A stretch of DNA of 64,000 nucleotides. Origin: Pseudoalteromonas luteoviolacea. Lineage in GTDB: Bacteria > Pseudomonadota > Gammaproteobacteria > Enterobacterales > Alteromonadaceae. Both the position numbers and the translations under genes were made by a program. The notes under the pieces are model-generated. The model made no database searches and was not told where the DNA came from. It worked only from the letters and a program-made list of their open reading frames with translations. The DNA is taken from positions 4,130,501-4,194,500 of the forward strand of contig NZ_CP015411.1 of the NCBI RefSeq assembly GCF_001750165.1. The letters are read 5' to 3'. Below, one piece after another: positions 17,117 to 25,412 of this stretch. Position 1 is the first letter of the stretch. Each line of letters begins with the position of its first letter.

Positions 17117-17860
17117 CTATTTGCCCCCAGCCAAATCAATAAATGTCCCTGTTGCATAAGATGATTCACAGCTCAACAGCCAAGCAATTGCGTTTGCGAC
17201 TTCTTTTGATGTGCCTCCACGCTTTAGCGGCAATAAATCCGCTACTCTATCCACTCGATTAGGTTCGCCGCCGTCCGAATGGATATCTGTATAAATACAA
17301 CCTGGGCGTACGCCATTGACACGTATTCCCTCTGCAGCCAACTCTAAAGACAAGCCTTTAGTAAAGCTATCAATGGCCCCTTTTGATGCAGCATAATCCA
17401 CATATTCATTTGCACCGCCCAGATATGACGCTGCCGATGACACATTTACAATCGCGCACTGCTTAGCAAGGCTACTTTGACGCATCTGTTTAATCGCTTC
17501 ACGTGCACAAATAAAGTACGGGGTGACATTTTGCATCAACATCCAATTTATGCGCTCAGCATTCATCTCTTCCACTCGCATTTGCTGGGCCAACACACCT
17601 GCATTATTAACTAAATGTGTGACTGGTCCAAAGTGGGCTTGTACGACTTGAAACAAATCGACTACTTGTTGTTCTTGACTGATATCAGCTTGAAAGTACT
17701 GAGCCTTACCACCAGCTTTCAAGATATCTTCTTTCACTTGCTGTGCGGCAGCATGATTCGATTTATAGTTTATAGCAACCGCATACCCTTGCTGTGCAAG
17801 CTTCTTTGCCGTTGCAGCGCCGATACCTCGGCTCCCACCCGTGATCAATACAACTTTCAT
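17117..17860 (-). CDS. Short-chain dehydrogenase/reductase (YgfF-like)
   Basis: A 247-residue NAD(P)-dependent classical SDR. It has the cofactor motif TGGSRGIG at residues 7-14, NNAG at 85-88, a catalytic Ser in VNVSSAAS (141-142), and Tyr156 and Lys160 in YVDYAASK. It is strongly similar to E. coli YgfF, including VRPGCIYTDIHSDGGEPNRVDRV and the GTFIDLAGGK end. The physiological substrate is unknown. It is a single gene, transcribed leftwards; no operon partner is apparent. Confidence 0.88.
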   Translation of the reverse strand: MKVVLITGGSRGIGAATAKKLAQQGYAVAINYKSNHAAAQQVKEDILKAGGKAQYFQADISQEQQVVDLFQVVQAHFGPVTHLVNNAGVLAQQMRVEEMNAERINWMLMQNVTPYFICAREAIKQMRQSSLAKQCAIVNVSSAASYLGGANEYVDYAASKGAIDSFTKGLSLELAAEGIRVNGVRPGCIYTDIHSDGGEPNRVDRVADLLPLKRGGTSKEVANAIAWLLSCESSYATGTFIDLAGGK

Positions 17861-18014
17861 ATGCGCTCCTTAACTTGCTCCTTGTGAAATAAAATGGCTG
17901 AGATTATGTACCAACATTTAAGCTACCATACAAATAAAAAAAACACTTGTACAGAATTTGGGCCCGCTCGTTAATTAATTGCATTACGCACACTTTTCTT
18001 CATATGGCCAAAAT

Positions 18015-18043
18015 AAAAAAGGAGCCTTTCAGCTCCTTTTTTA
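18015..18043. terminator. Bidirectional intrinsic terminator after the S41 peptidase gene
   Basis: GGAGC-ctttca-GCTCC is flanked by A and T runs on both sides, 14 bases past the peptidase stop on the reverse strand. It would work for leftward transcription. Confidence 0.82.
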
Positions 18044-18056
18044 AAATTACGTTTAT

Positions 18057-21000
18057 TTAGTCAATAAACTTAGTTGGTGCCGGTGGCACAACGAGTTTCT
18101 TTTTAGGGTTTTCATCAAGCTCTTTTAATAGCTCTTTCACCGCACGCTCTACAGACGGATCTTTACCAGCTTGGATAAGCTCTGGACGATCAATCACTTC
18201 GATATCTGGGACAACCCCTTCATTTTCGATGATCCAGTTGCCGTCATTGTCAAGAATACGGAAGGTCGCTGCAATTACCTGACCACCGTCAACTAAGTAA
18301 GGGTTACCAGAGATACCAATTAAGCCACCCCAAGTACGAGTACCAATTAACTTACCTAGGCCCGCTTGGCGGAAGTAGTAAGGAATAGCATCACCACCTG
18401 AGCTTGAATAGCCATTGATCAGCATGGCTTTTGGTCCATCATGAGCAAACTGAGGTGTTTTGGTTGGTGTAACACCACGACGCTTCCAATAGTTTAGCGG
18501 CTTGCGTGCTAACCAAGTGATCACGTGCTCAGGAATAAAACCACCACCGTTGTAACGGTCATCAATGATCAACGCATCTTTGGTTGTTTGTGGCATAAAG
18601 TTCTTGAACATCGAACGGTTACCTTCATATGCCGTGTTTGGCAAATGAACATAGCCGATACGTCCGCCAGATAATTCATCGACATAAGCTTTACGCGTTT
18701 CAACCCACTGTAAGTAACGTAGACCGATTTCACTCTTCACAGGCTTAACGGTTACTTTCCAGCTATCGTCAAAGCTTGTTGATTTGCTAAGAATAAGCTC
18801 AACTTGCTCGCCTTGTGTATTTTCTAGTAACTCATAGAAGTTACTGACTTCATTCACATTACGACCATTAACCGCCAAGATGAAGTCACCTTCTCTTGCA
18901 CGTACACCCGTTTCACCTAGTGGAGAACGGAAGTCTTCATGCCAGTTTTCGCCTTTAAAGATATGCTTAAGAGTCACAAAACCTGACGGATGACTTGCCA
19001 CTTCAGCACCGAGCAAGCCATGCTTTTTACGCTCGCCTTTTGGCTCATCACCTGATTGTACATAAATGTGGCCTGCATTGATTTCACCAGCAATTTCACT
19101 CAACACATAATCAATATCTGTGCGGTGCGCTGCTGCATCGGCCATAGGTTGGTAACGCTTCAAGATTGCATCCCAGTCTTGACCGTGGTGATTTGCGTCA
19201 TAGAACCAATCGCGCAATGTACGCCAACCTTCTGTGTACATTTGTGACCACTCAACACGTGGGTCAATCTTCAGGTTCATGTTGCTAAGATCAAGTTGAT
19301 TCGCTTTCAGATCTTGCTTCGCTTTTGGTTTGATCACACTATATTTGCTACCAGCACGTGCAATGACATGCTCACGGTTTGCAGAGACTGTGTACTCACT
19401 AACACCTTTAGCGACAGTATTTACTTTGCCATCGGCCTTGTTTTCAACAAGCTTCAGGGCGCCACCGCTCAGTGTTAACACACCACCTTTCACGCCAGTC
19501 AATGATGAGTAATTACCCGCAGGTGCAGGTAATGACACGACGCGATCCATAAAGCCATCAACTTGAATGCTGGTGTCCAGTTCTGTCTTCTCTTCTGACG
19601 CTTTATCGTCACCGACAATCTGTGTTTCATCACTTTGTAGCGTGTTGATAGGTTGAATGCTGTCGTTTACCGCTACCGAATAAATACGCGTTGCTTTATT
19701 AAACAGATAATCAAACTCATATGAACTAAATGCTAAATTAAAGTCACGTTCAGAAGTGAAGTAAATGTACTGGCCATCTTCTGAGAACGTAGGGTTTGAT
19801 TCAGACGTCATATCATCCGTTAAGCGGCTTAACTTTTTAGACTCGACGTTATAGTGCCAAAGCGATGAATAACGGTTTTCGTTGTTCTTAACAAAGACTA
19901 AGTCTTTGCTGTTTGGAGACCACGTGTATTGTGTAATGCTGCGCTCATCGTGCAAACCACGGTCAATCTTGTGTAATTTGCCGCTCTCAACATCTAACCA
20001 CCAAATAATATGGTCTTTGTCTGCAAATAATAGCTTGGTATTGTCTGGTGACCAAATAGGATCGAAACGCCAAATAGTCCCATTATCAGTTAATTGCTTG
20101 ACTGCATTGTTGTTGGCACGATCTTTAATATAAATCTCATATTCGCCCGTCGCATCACTTAAATAAGCGACATAACGTGCATTTGGCGACCACGTTGCCG
20201 CAATTTCACGACCTGCTGGGGTATGTGACAAATTACGTGTAGGACCATTTTTCACCGGTACTGAGAAAATCTCACCACGGGCTGTAAATACCGCTCGTTT
20301 GCCATCATGTGAGATATCCATTGAATCAATGAACTTACTCACATTCTTAGTGTAAGGTAGTGCCGACTTACGTACACCATCGACATTGATAGTCAGTTTT
20401 TCGGTCATTTTATTTGCTTCATTGAAGCGATATAAATAGCCACCATTTTCATAAACGATTGAGTCAGGACCTGCTGATGGCCACAATACATCAAACTCTT
20501 TATGGTCCGTCATTTTGACTGGCTTTTTGCCTTCACGATACTTGTAAAGGTTAAGTGTGTAATCTCTATCAGAAACGAAGTAAATGCTGTCATTCACCCA
20601 CGTAGGCTGCTGATCAGTTGCACGGTGTGTCGTTAATTGCTTAGACGTATTCTTGTCTAAATCATAGACCCATACATCTTGCGCACGACCACCTCTTGAA
20701 CGCTTCCAAGTACGGAACTCACGATCAATTGGCGTGTATACAAACTTACTACCATCACCCGACAGCATACCGCCGCCACCTTCAGGAATTGCAAGAGGCT
20801 GCTCTAGGCCACCTTCTACCGGTACCATATAAGGGCGGCCCATGCGTTTGCCCCAAGGGGTACGGTTAGCACGGAAAACAATATGCTTGCCATCTGGTGT
20901 CCAGTCTAATACACGGTAATCAAAACCACCACGAGGCGGCATAGGGCCTACATCATTATAATAAGTCAGTTGCTTCAGACCTGAGCCATCACGATTAATC

Positions 21001-21290
21001 ACGTAGATTTGACGACTACCGTTATATTCAGCAGCAAAGGCAATTTTTTCACCATCAGGTGAAAACTTAGGGAACGTTTCGAACCCAACATGATCCGTTA
21101 AACGCGTGCTTTTACCTGTATTGGTGTTCGCAACATAGATATCGCCAGAGTACACAAAAGTAACGTGCTCTTTATGAATATCAGGGAATCGTAATAAACG
21201 GGTATCTTCAGTGCTGTAGGCGCTCGCTAAAGGGCTTGCTAGCGGTCCAAGCACAGCAGCCATCGCTGCAAACAAGTGCTTAATTTTCAT
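18057..21290 (-). CDS. Tricorn-like periplasmic S41 peptidase
   Basis: A 1077-residue secreted protease. A signal peptide (about residues 1-24, ending ASPLASA) is followed by two TolB/PD40-type beta-propeller regions (about 35-350 and 360-560, with repeated SPDG/SPN motifs such as FSPDGEKIAF). A tricorn C1 helical domain (about 670-750), a PDZ domain (about 760-850) and an S41 catalytic domain with the nucleophile motif GYSSSGGD (Ser962-964) complete it. It probably degrades peptides in the periplasm. Monocistronic with its own terminator; substrate unknown. Confidence 0.9.
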   Translation of the reverse strand: MKIKHLFAAMAAVLGPLASPLASAYSTEDTRLLRFPDIHKEHVTFVYSGDIYVANTNTGKSTRLTDHVGFETFPKFSPDGEKIAFAAEYNGSRQIYVINRDGSGLKQLTYYNDVGPMPPRGGFDYRVLDWTPDGKHIVFRANRTPWGKRMGRPYMVPVEGGLEQPLAIPEGGGGMLSGDGSKFVYTPIDREFRTWKRSRGGRAQDVWVYDLDKNTSKQLTTHRATDQQPTWVNDSIYFVSDRDYTLNLYKYREGKKPVKMTDHKEFDVLWPSAGPDSIVYENGGYLYRFNEANKMTEKLTINVDGVRKSALPYTKNVSKFIDSMDISHDGKRAVFTARGEIFSVPVKNGPTRNLSHTPAGREIAATWSPNARYVAYLSDATGEYEIYIKDRANNNAVKQLTDNGTIWRFDPIWSPDNTKLLFADKDHIIWWLDVESGKLHKIDRGLHDERSITQYTWSPNSKDLVFVKNNENRYSSLWHYNVESKKLSRLTDDMTSESNPTFSEDGQYIYFTSERDFNLAFSSYEFDYLFNKATRIYSVAVNDSIQPINTLQSDETQIVGDDKASEEKTELDTSIQVDGFMDRVVSLPAPAGNYSSLTGVKGGVLTLSGGALKLVENKADGKVNTVAKGVSEYTVSANREHVIARAGSKYSVIKPKAKQDLKANQLDLSNMNLKIDPRVEWSQMYTEGWRTLRDWFYDANHHGQDWDAILKRYQPMADAAAHRTDIDYVLSEIAGEINAGHIYVQSGDEPKGERKKHGLLGAEVASHPSGFVTLKHIFKGENWHEDFRSPLGETGVRAREGDFILAVNGRNVNEVSNFYELLENTQGEQVELILSKSTSFDDSWKVTVKPVKSEIGLRYLQWVETRKAYVDELSGGRIGYVHLPNTAYEGNRSMFKNFMPQTTKDALIIDDRYNGGGFIPEHVITWLARKPLNYWKRRGVTPTKTPQFAHDGPKAMLINGYSSSGGDAIPYYFRQAGLGKLIGTRTWGGLIGISGNPYLVDGGQVIAATFRILDNDGNWIIENEGVVPDIEVIDRPELIQAGKDPSVERAVKELLKELDENPKKKLVVPPAPTKFID

Positions 21291-21425
21291 TATTATCTCG
21301 TATATAAATTTGACTGTTACATGATAACAATTTCACTCATAAAGTCAGGCTGATGCGATAAAAAGCACAAAAATACCCACCAAATTAAATTAAAAAATCG
21401 TCACAAAATGTAAATTGTCGAATAT

Positions 21426-21451
21426 ATGACTCACACAGTAGCGTGAGTCAT
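21426..21451 (-). terminator. Stem-loop just after hcnC, possible transcript end
   Basis: ATGACTCAC and GTGAGTCAT form a perfect 9-bp stem with an 8-base loop, 17 bases beyond the hcnC stop. No proper T-tract follows in the leftward direction, so termination strength is doubtful; RNA stabilisation is an alternative. Confidence 0.45.
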
Positions 21452-21468
21452 CAATAAGGTAAGTTTAG

Positions 21469-22686
21469 TTATGCAGGATCGTTATCAAAACGACTGACAT
21501 TAAATGGGGTCAAATCAATTGAAGTAGGCTGATTGGTGACGAGTTCTGTTATCAATTTACCTGTAATAGCAGACGTCAAAATCCCCGTTCTGAAATGACC
21601 ACATGCATTAAGATACCCTTCAACACCAGACACTTTACCCAAAATAGGCAGCTCATCTGGCGTGCCTGGCCTGAGGCCAGCCCAACAACGCTTGATATTA
21701 GACTCATTGAGAATCGGTAAGCACTTCATTGCCCCACGGGACAATTCTTGGATCTTATCTAAGCTATTGGTGGTATCAAACCCTTTTTCCTCTGTGGACG
21801 AGCCAATCAAGATCTCCCCATTGTCTTTTTGCGCGATATAACAATCACTGGTGCTGATACAACCATTCATGATTTTTGGCATACGTTCAGACAAGACAAT
21901 TTGTCCTTTAACTGGATATACGGGCATATCTTTGCCTGTCGCCTGCTTATACAGCTCATTAGCCCACGCCCCCGTTGCATTAACGAGCGTGTCACAATGT
22001 AAATCTCCCGCGGCGGTTTTCAGCCCCACCACTCGATTACCTTCTTTCAATACTGACTCTATTTCAGTATTTAAGAACAGCTCAACGCCATTTTGCCTTG
22101 CAGCTTCAGTATATGCTTCAACCAAACGATATGGATTCACTTGGTGGTCGCAAATAAAGTCTATCGCACCAATGGCATCTGGTGTGACATAAGGCTCTTC
22201 ATCTCTCAGCTGTTCAGCACTCAACCAACGGATTTGATCACTTAAATGGGGAATACCACTGACAATTTGGTCGGCGTACAACTCATCTTCACGGTTATAC
22301 ATAATAAACTTAAGCCCAGTGCGCTCAAATTTAAAATCTACATCATGCTTGGTACGCAGTTCTTCATATAGATCTGGGTACATATCATTGGATTTAAGTG
22401 CAAATTCAAAAAAACAATCTGGTAATTGGTGCGGACGCATGGTGGGCACTTCTTCACCTTTGGCCTCACTGTGCAGTTTGGACAAGGTTTTAAAAAATAT
22501 AACACCGCAGCCAAGTCCTACTGACTCACCGATGGCCCATAATCCACCCGCAGATGCTCTGGATGCATTTCCAGGTTTTTTTAAATCAACCAACGCAATC
22601 TTCAAGTCTGTATCACGACTTAAAAAATAAGCACACGCAGCGCCTACAGCACCGCCACCAGCAATTACAACATCATACTTGTTCAT
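21469..22686 (-). CDS. hcnC: Hydrogen cyanide synthase subunit HcnC (FAD amine oxidase)
   Basis: A 405-residue FAD-dependent oxidoreductase of the DadA/glycine-oxidase group. The N terminus has the dinucleotide motif VIAGGGAVGAACAYFLS. It is followed by GNASRASAGGLWAIGESVGL and the CGVIFF end of the same block, which I recall as characteristic of Pseudomonas HcnC, then CDHQVNPYRL, DCYIAQKDNGEILIGSS and YLNACGHFRTGILTSAITG. Together with HcnA and HcnB it would oxidise glycine to HCN and CO2 at the membrane. Opine oxidase and D-hydroxyproline dehydrogenase complexes share this architecture, so the exact substrate is not certain. It overlaps hcnB by 14 bases. Confidence 0.78.
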   Translation of the reverse strand: MNKYDVVIAGGGAVGAACAYFLSRDTDLKIALVDLKKPGNASRASAGGLWAIGESVGLGCGVIFFKTLSKLHSEAKGEEVPTMRPHQLPDCFFEFALKSNDMYPDLYEELRTKHDVDFKFERTGLKFIMYNREDELYADQIVSGIPHLSDQIRWLSAEQLRDEEPYVTPDAIGAIDFICDHQVNPYRLVEAYTEAARQNGVELFLNTEIESVLKEGNRVVGLKTAAGDLHCDTLVNATGAWANELYKQATGKDMPVYPVKGQIVLSERMPKIMNGCISTSDCYIAQKDNGEILIGSSTEEKGFDTTNSLDKIQELSRGAMKCLPILNESNIKRCWAGLRPGTPDELPILGKVSGVEGYLNACGHFRTGILTSAITGKLITELVTNQPTSIDLTPFNVSRFDNDPA

Positions 22687-24076
22687 TTAGCGTTTCTTCC
22701 ATAAAAGTAAAAGGGATAGGATCAAGCGGGAATCGAGGTTTTATGACCCCTGTATTTTTGTCATGTCCGGCCTGATGGAGTAAATCAAGGGCATAGCTAC
22801 TGCACGTTTTCCCCTGACAATCACCCATACCAATCCGAGTACGCATTTTCAGTGTTGTTAGATCTTTCACACCCTCAGCGATAGCATCAGTAAGCTGCTT
22901 TTTCGTTGCTTGCTCACAGCGACACACAACCGTATCGTCTTGAGGCAAATCCAATAACCCAGTTTGACGCGCACTAAAGCGGTCAAAGCCAAATCGAAAA
23001 CGCTTGATACGTGCATGCTTGCGCTCTATTTTGCGCTTTTCTTTTTCCATAGTCGCACTGTCTAGCAGGCCACGTTGATGCACAATGTTGAGCGCCGCTA
23101 TCTGCCCTTCACAAATCGCAGCATCTGCTCCCAGCAAACCACTGCTGTCACCAACCACATACGTATTTTTTTGACTACTTTGATAATTATCATCAAGTTT
23201 AGGTATGTAACCACTTACTTTAGAGTAATCATGTTCAATACCGAGTAACATAGCCAATTGAGTGCGTGCAACAAAACCATAGCCGACACCAATCGCATCC
23301 ACGTCTAATGGCTTGGCCTGACTCATATCAGGGCGCCACTGGTCATCATAGGGCGCAACAGATACTTGCTCTAGGTATTTATCTCCCTGTGCGCTGACAA
23401 TGCCGTGACCATAGTGAAAAGGAATTTGATGCTTTTTCAGGTAGCTCATCATGCTTAGGCCATTGAGCGTCAGTTTTGGCTTGTGTAATAAGGCCACCGC
23501 TTCTTTGGCGAGTTTGTTGAAGGCGCTCGCTTCGTAAACACCCACGACATCAACACCCGCTTTATGCAGCTGACACGCCACTAAGGGTAATAGTGGACCT
23601 GTTCCCAATAAAGCCATTTTACTGCCCGGTTTTACCAAGCCACTTTTGATTTGTAATTGTACACCGCCCAGTAACATGACCCCAGGCAACTGCCAACCAG
23701 GAAAAGGAACACTGCGCTCATGACAGCCCGTGGCCAAGATCAATTCATTGTGCTCGAAAGTAGCCAGCCCCCCACCTTCACTCAATAATAAATGCTGATC
23801 GCCCTCTGGCCCCAGAACACGAGTTTGCAACTTGAGTTCAATGAACGATTTATGCTTTTCATAACGAGTGCGCAAAGCACTCATAGCACGTTGTAAATTA
23901 TCGTCCAAATGCGGCAGCGTGGCTGTACTTCTAAGTGGTCCCCGGTAGATAACCCCTCCTATTTTAGAGGTCTCATCAATGATAACAGAGGGGATTTGAT
24001 ACTTTCCAAGCATCGCCGCTGCGGCCGTACCAGATGGCCCACCACCGACAATCACAACAGGGTTAGACTTTTTCAT
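22673..24076 (-). CDS. hcnB: Hydrogen cyanide synthase subunit HcnB (FAD/NAD(P) oxidoreductase with BFD-like end)
   Basis: A 467-residue flavoprotein. It has an N-terminal FAD motif VIVGGGPSGTAAAAML, a second nucleotide-binding motif (ALLGTGPLLPLVA), and a C-terminal BFD-like [2Fe-2S] region with CRCEQ and GMGDCQGKTC cysteines. This three-part layout is that of HcnB and of the alpha subunits of opine oxidase and D-hydroxyproline dehydrogenase. The ATG at 24076 is preferred (GGGGA upstream); a start at 24091 would add five residues. It overlaps hcnA by 14 bases, showing a tightly coupled operon. Confidence 0.78.
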   Translation of the reverse strand: MKKSNPVVIVGGGPSGTAAAAMLGKYQIPSVIIDETSKIGGVIYRGPLRSTATLPHLDDNLQRAMSALRTRYEKHKSFIELKLQTRVLGPEGDQHLLLSEGGGLATFEHNELILATGCHERSVPFPGWQLPGVMLLGGVQLQIKSGLVKPGSKMALLGTGPLLPLVACQLHKAGVDVVGVYEASAFNKLAKEAVALLHKPKLTLNGLSMMSYLKKHQIPFHYGHGIVSAQGDKYLEQVSVAPYDDQWRPDMSQAKPLDVDAIGVGYGFVARTQLAMLLGIEHDYSKVSGYIPKLDDNYQSSQKNTYVVGDSSGLLGADAAICEGQIAALNIVHQRGLLDSATMEKEKRKIERKHARIKRFRFGFDRFSARQTGLLDLPQDDTVVCRCEQATKKQLTDAIAEGVKDLTTLKMRTRIGMGDCQGKTCSSYALDLLHQAGHDKNTGVIKPRFPLDPIPFTFMEETLNEQV

Positions 24077-24389
24077 GATCAATCCCCACATCTTTAAAAC
24101 GATTACTTAAAGTTTCGACCTGCATATTGGGTTCAACTAAAGTCTGACATGCTCTTTGCTTGTATCGTTTATTCACTTTTACATGACAGCAATGGCATAC
24201 GCCCATTGCACAGTATCCGCCCGTGACGACTTTTCTGTCGTTTTCACATACTTGCTTAATGTCTGCGGCCTGCAATACTGAGAGGACGGTTTCGCCTTCA
24301 CAAGCAGTAATAGGTTGGTCATCTATGAGAATTTGAAATGTGATTGAGTCTAAAGGCGTAATATCCTTTGTACGCGTCGCTGTTGTCAT
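24063..24389 (-). CDS. hcnA: Hydrogen cyanide synthase subunit HcnA ([2Fe-2S] ferredoxin-like)
   Basis: A 108-residue ferredoxin-fold subunit that passes electrons within the complex. The cluster motif GGYCAMGVCHCC is followed by RACQTLV, giving the expected cysteine set; the block GMGVCHCC...RRACQTLV is what I recall from Pseudomonas HcnA. First gene of the operon, with AAAGG upstream of its ATG at 24389. An FNR/ANR-type box lies about 90 bases upstream. The alternative is the small subunit of a related amine/opine dehydrogenase. Confidence 0.78.
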   Translation of the reverse strand: MTTATRTKDITPLDSITFQILIDDQPITACEGETVLSVLQAADIKQVCENDRKVVTGGYCAMGVCHCCHVKVNKRYKQRACQTLVEPNMQVETLSNRFKDVGIDHEKV

Positions 24390-24477
24390 TGTTTTACCTT
24401 TCGCTACTAAATTTCATGTCAGCCTAGGGTAAAAAACTGCCAATAAAAACTAAAAATTCACACACATTAACATTTTA

Positions 24478-24491
24478 TTGATCTAGATTAA
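24478..24491. promoter_or_regulatory. FNR/ANR-like operator upstream of hcnA
   Basis: TTGATCTAGATTAA matches the FNR/ANR consensus TTGAT-N4-ATCAA at 9 of 10 defined positions. It is centred about 95 bases upstream of the hcnA start and could be near -41 of a leftward promoter whose -10 lies in the AT-rich stretch at 24442-24455. hcn operons in Pseudomonas are activated by ANR at low oxygen, which supports both the site and the operon call. Confidence 0.65.
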
Positions 24492-24650
24492 GGAATTATG
24501 AAAAACACGCTATTTGTAATGCCTTGTAATGTATTTCTTTGTAAAAACATGATTCAAAAAAACAAAAAAACTAATTTTATTTCATTATATTAGAGTGACA
24601 AAAGGCATAAATCAGTATGTTTCCCACACATGGTCAACACTGAAAAGATG

Positions 24651-25139
24651 TCAGCTTTTAGGTAAAATGGTCACACCCACATCTTGCTTAACATGCTCAA
24701 TCACCATATAAGTATGGTTTGTACCAACACCTGGTATTTCGACAATTTGACCAAGCACCTCACGATACTGATGCATATCAGAGACTCGAATTTTTAATAA
24801 ATAGTCAAACCCTCCAGCGACCATGTCACAGGCAACTACATGGGGGATCTCTAAAACATGCTGTTTAAAGGTGTCGAATACTGACTCTGTTGAACTTTTG
24901 AGTGTTATCTCAACATGTGCGACCAACTGCTGCCCAAGCTTCTCAGCATTTAATCTTGCGGTGTAGCCCTCTATGTAGCCCTCTGACTCTAGCTTCTTAA
25001 CCCTATCCAAGCAGGGGCTGGGGCTTAAGTTGACAGCTTTTGCTAAGTTAACATTTGAAATTCGGCCATTTTTTTGCAATTCATCTAAAATTGCATGGTC
25101 GATCCTATCTAAAATACGCGTTTTTATTGAAGTGGTCAT
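24651..25139 (-). CDS. Lrp/AsnC-family transcriptional regulator (probable putA regulator)
   Basis: A 162-residue Lrp-type regulator. An N-terminal winged HTH (IDHAILDELQKNGRISNVNLAKAVNLSPSPC, residues 9-40) precedes the ligand-binding RAM domain (residues 70-150, with VVACDMVAGGFDYLLKIRV). The ATG at 25139 fits the family; a start at 25178 would add 13 residues. It is divergent from putA with 273 bases between, and it lies upstream of hcnABC in the same direction. Because this PutA lacks its own DNA-binding domain, this gene is the natural candidate for proline-responsive control. Control of hcn as well is possible but only inferred. Confidence 0.85.
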   Translation of the reverse strand: MTTSIKTRILDRIDHAILDELQKNGRISNVNLAKAVNLSPSPCLDRVKKLESEGYIEGYTARLNAEKLGQQLVAHVEITLKSSTESVFDTFKQHVLEIPHVVACDMVAGGFDYLLKIRVSDMHQYREVLGQIVEIPGVGTNHTYMVIEHVKQDVGVTILPKS

Positions 25140-25412
25140 ACAGTATAAAATTCTGCAAGAAGGTCTAATCTCACTCAAATTTACCGTAATTCACGAAAAT
25201 AAGACAGCACATTCTGCTGCACTTTCTATACAATGCTCGAAATTATTATGGATGTCCCTTTTTTATGTTGTTTGTTTCTCCGAACAAAGGGGCTAAAATT
25301 TAACCACCGCAAAATTACGCAGCGTTCATTTTAAATAATGAGGCAAGAAAGCAATCACAGCCTTTGGCTAAGCTTTCTGTAGTATTTAGGTTTTCAATAG
25401 AGGGTTTAACCT

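Noticed and set aside
21469..24389. Opine oxidase or D-hydroxyproline dehydrogenase instead of HCN synthase
   Set aside because: The domain layout is shared and fits the nearby putA, but the specific HcnC and HcnA segments favour HCN synthase. It is kept as the stated alternative, not the main call.
25402..25411. Short palindrome GGTTTAACC before putA as an operator
   Set aside because: Nine bases is too short to stand out in this AT-rich sequence, and it merely overlaps the spacing after the GAGGG ribosome binding site.
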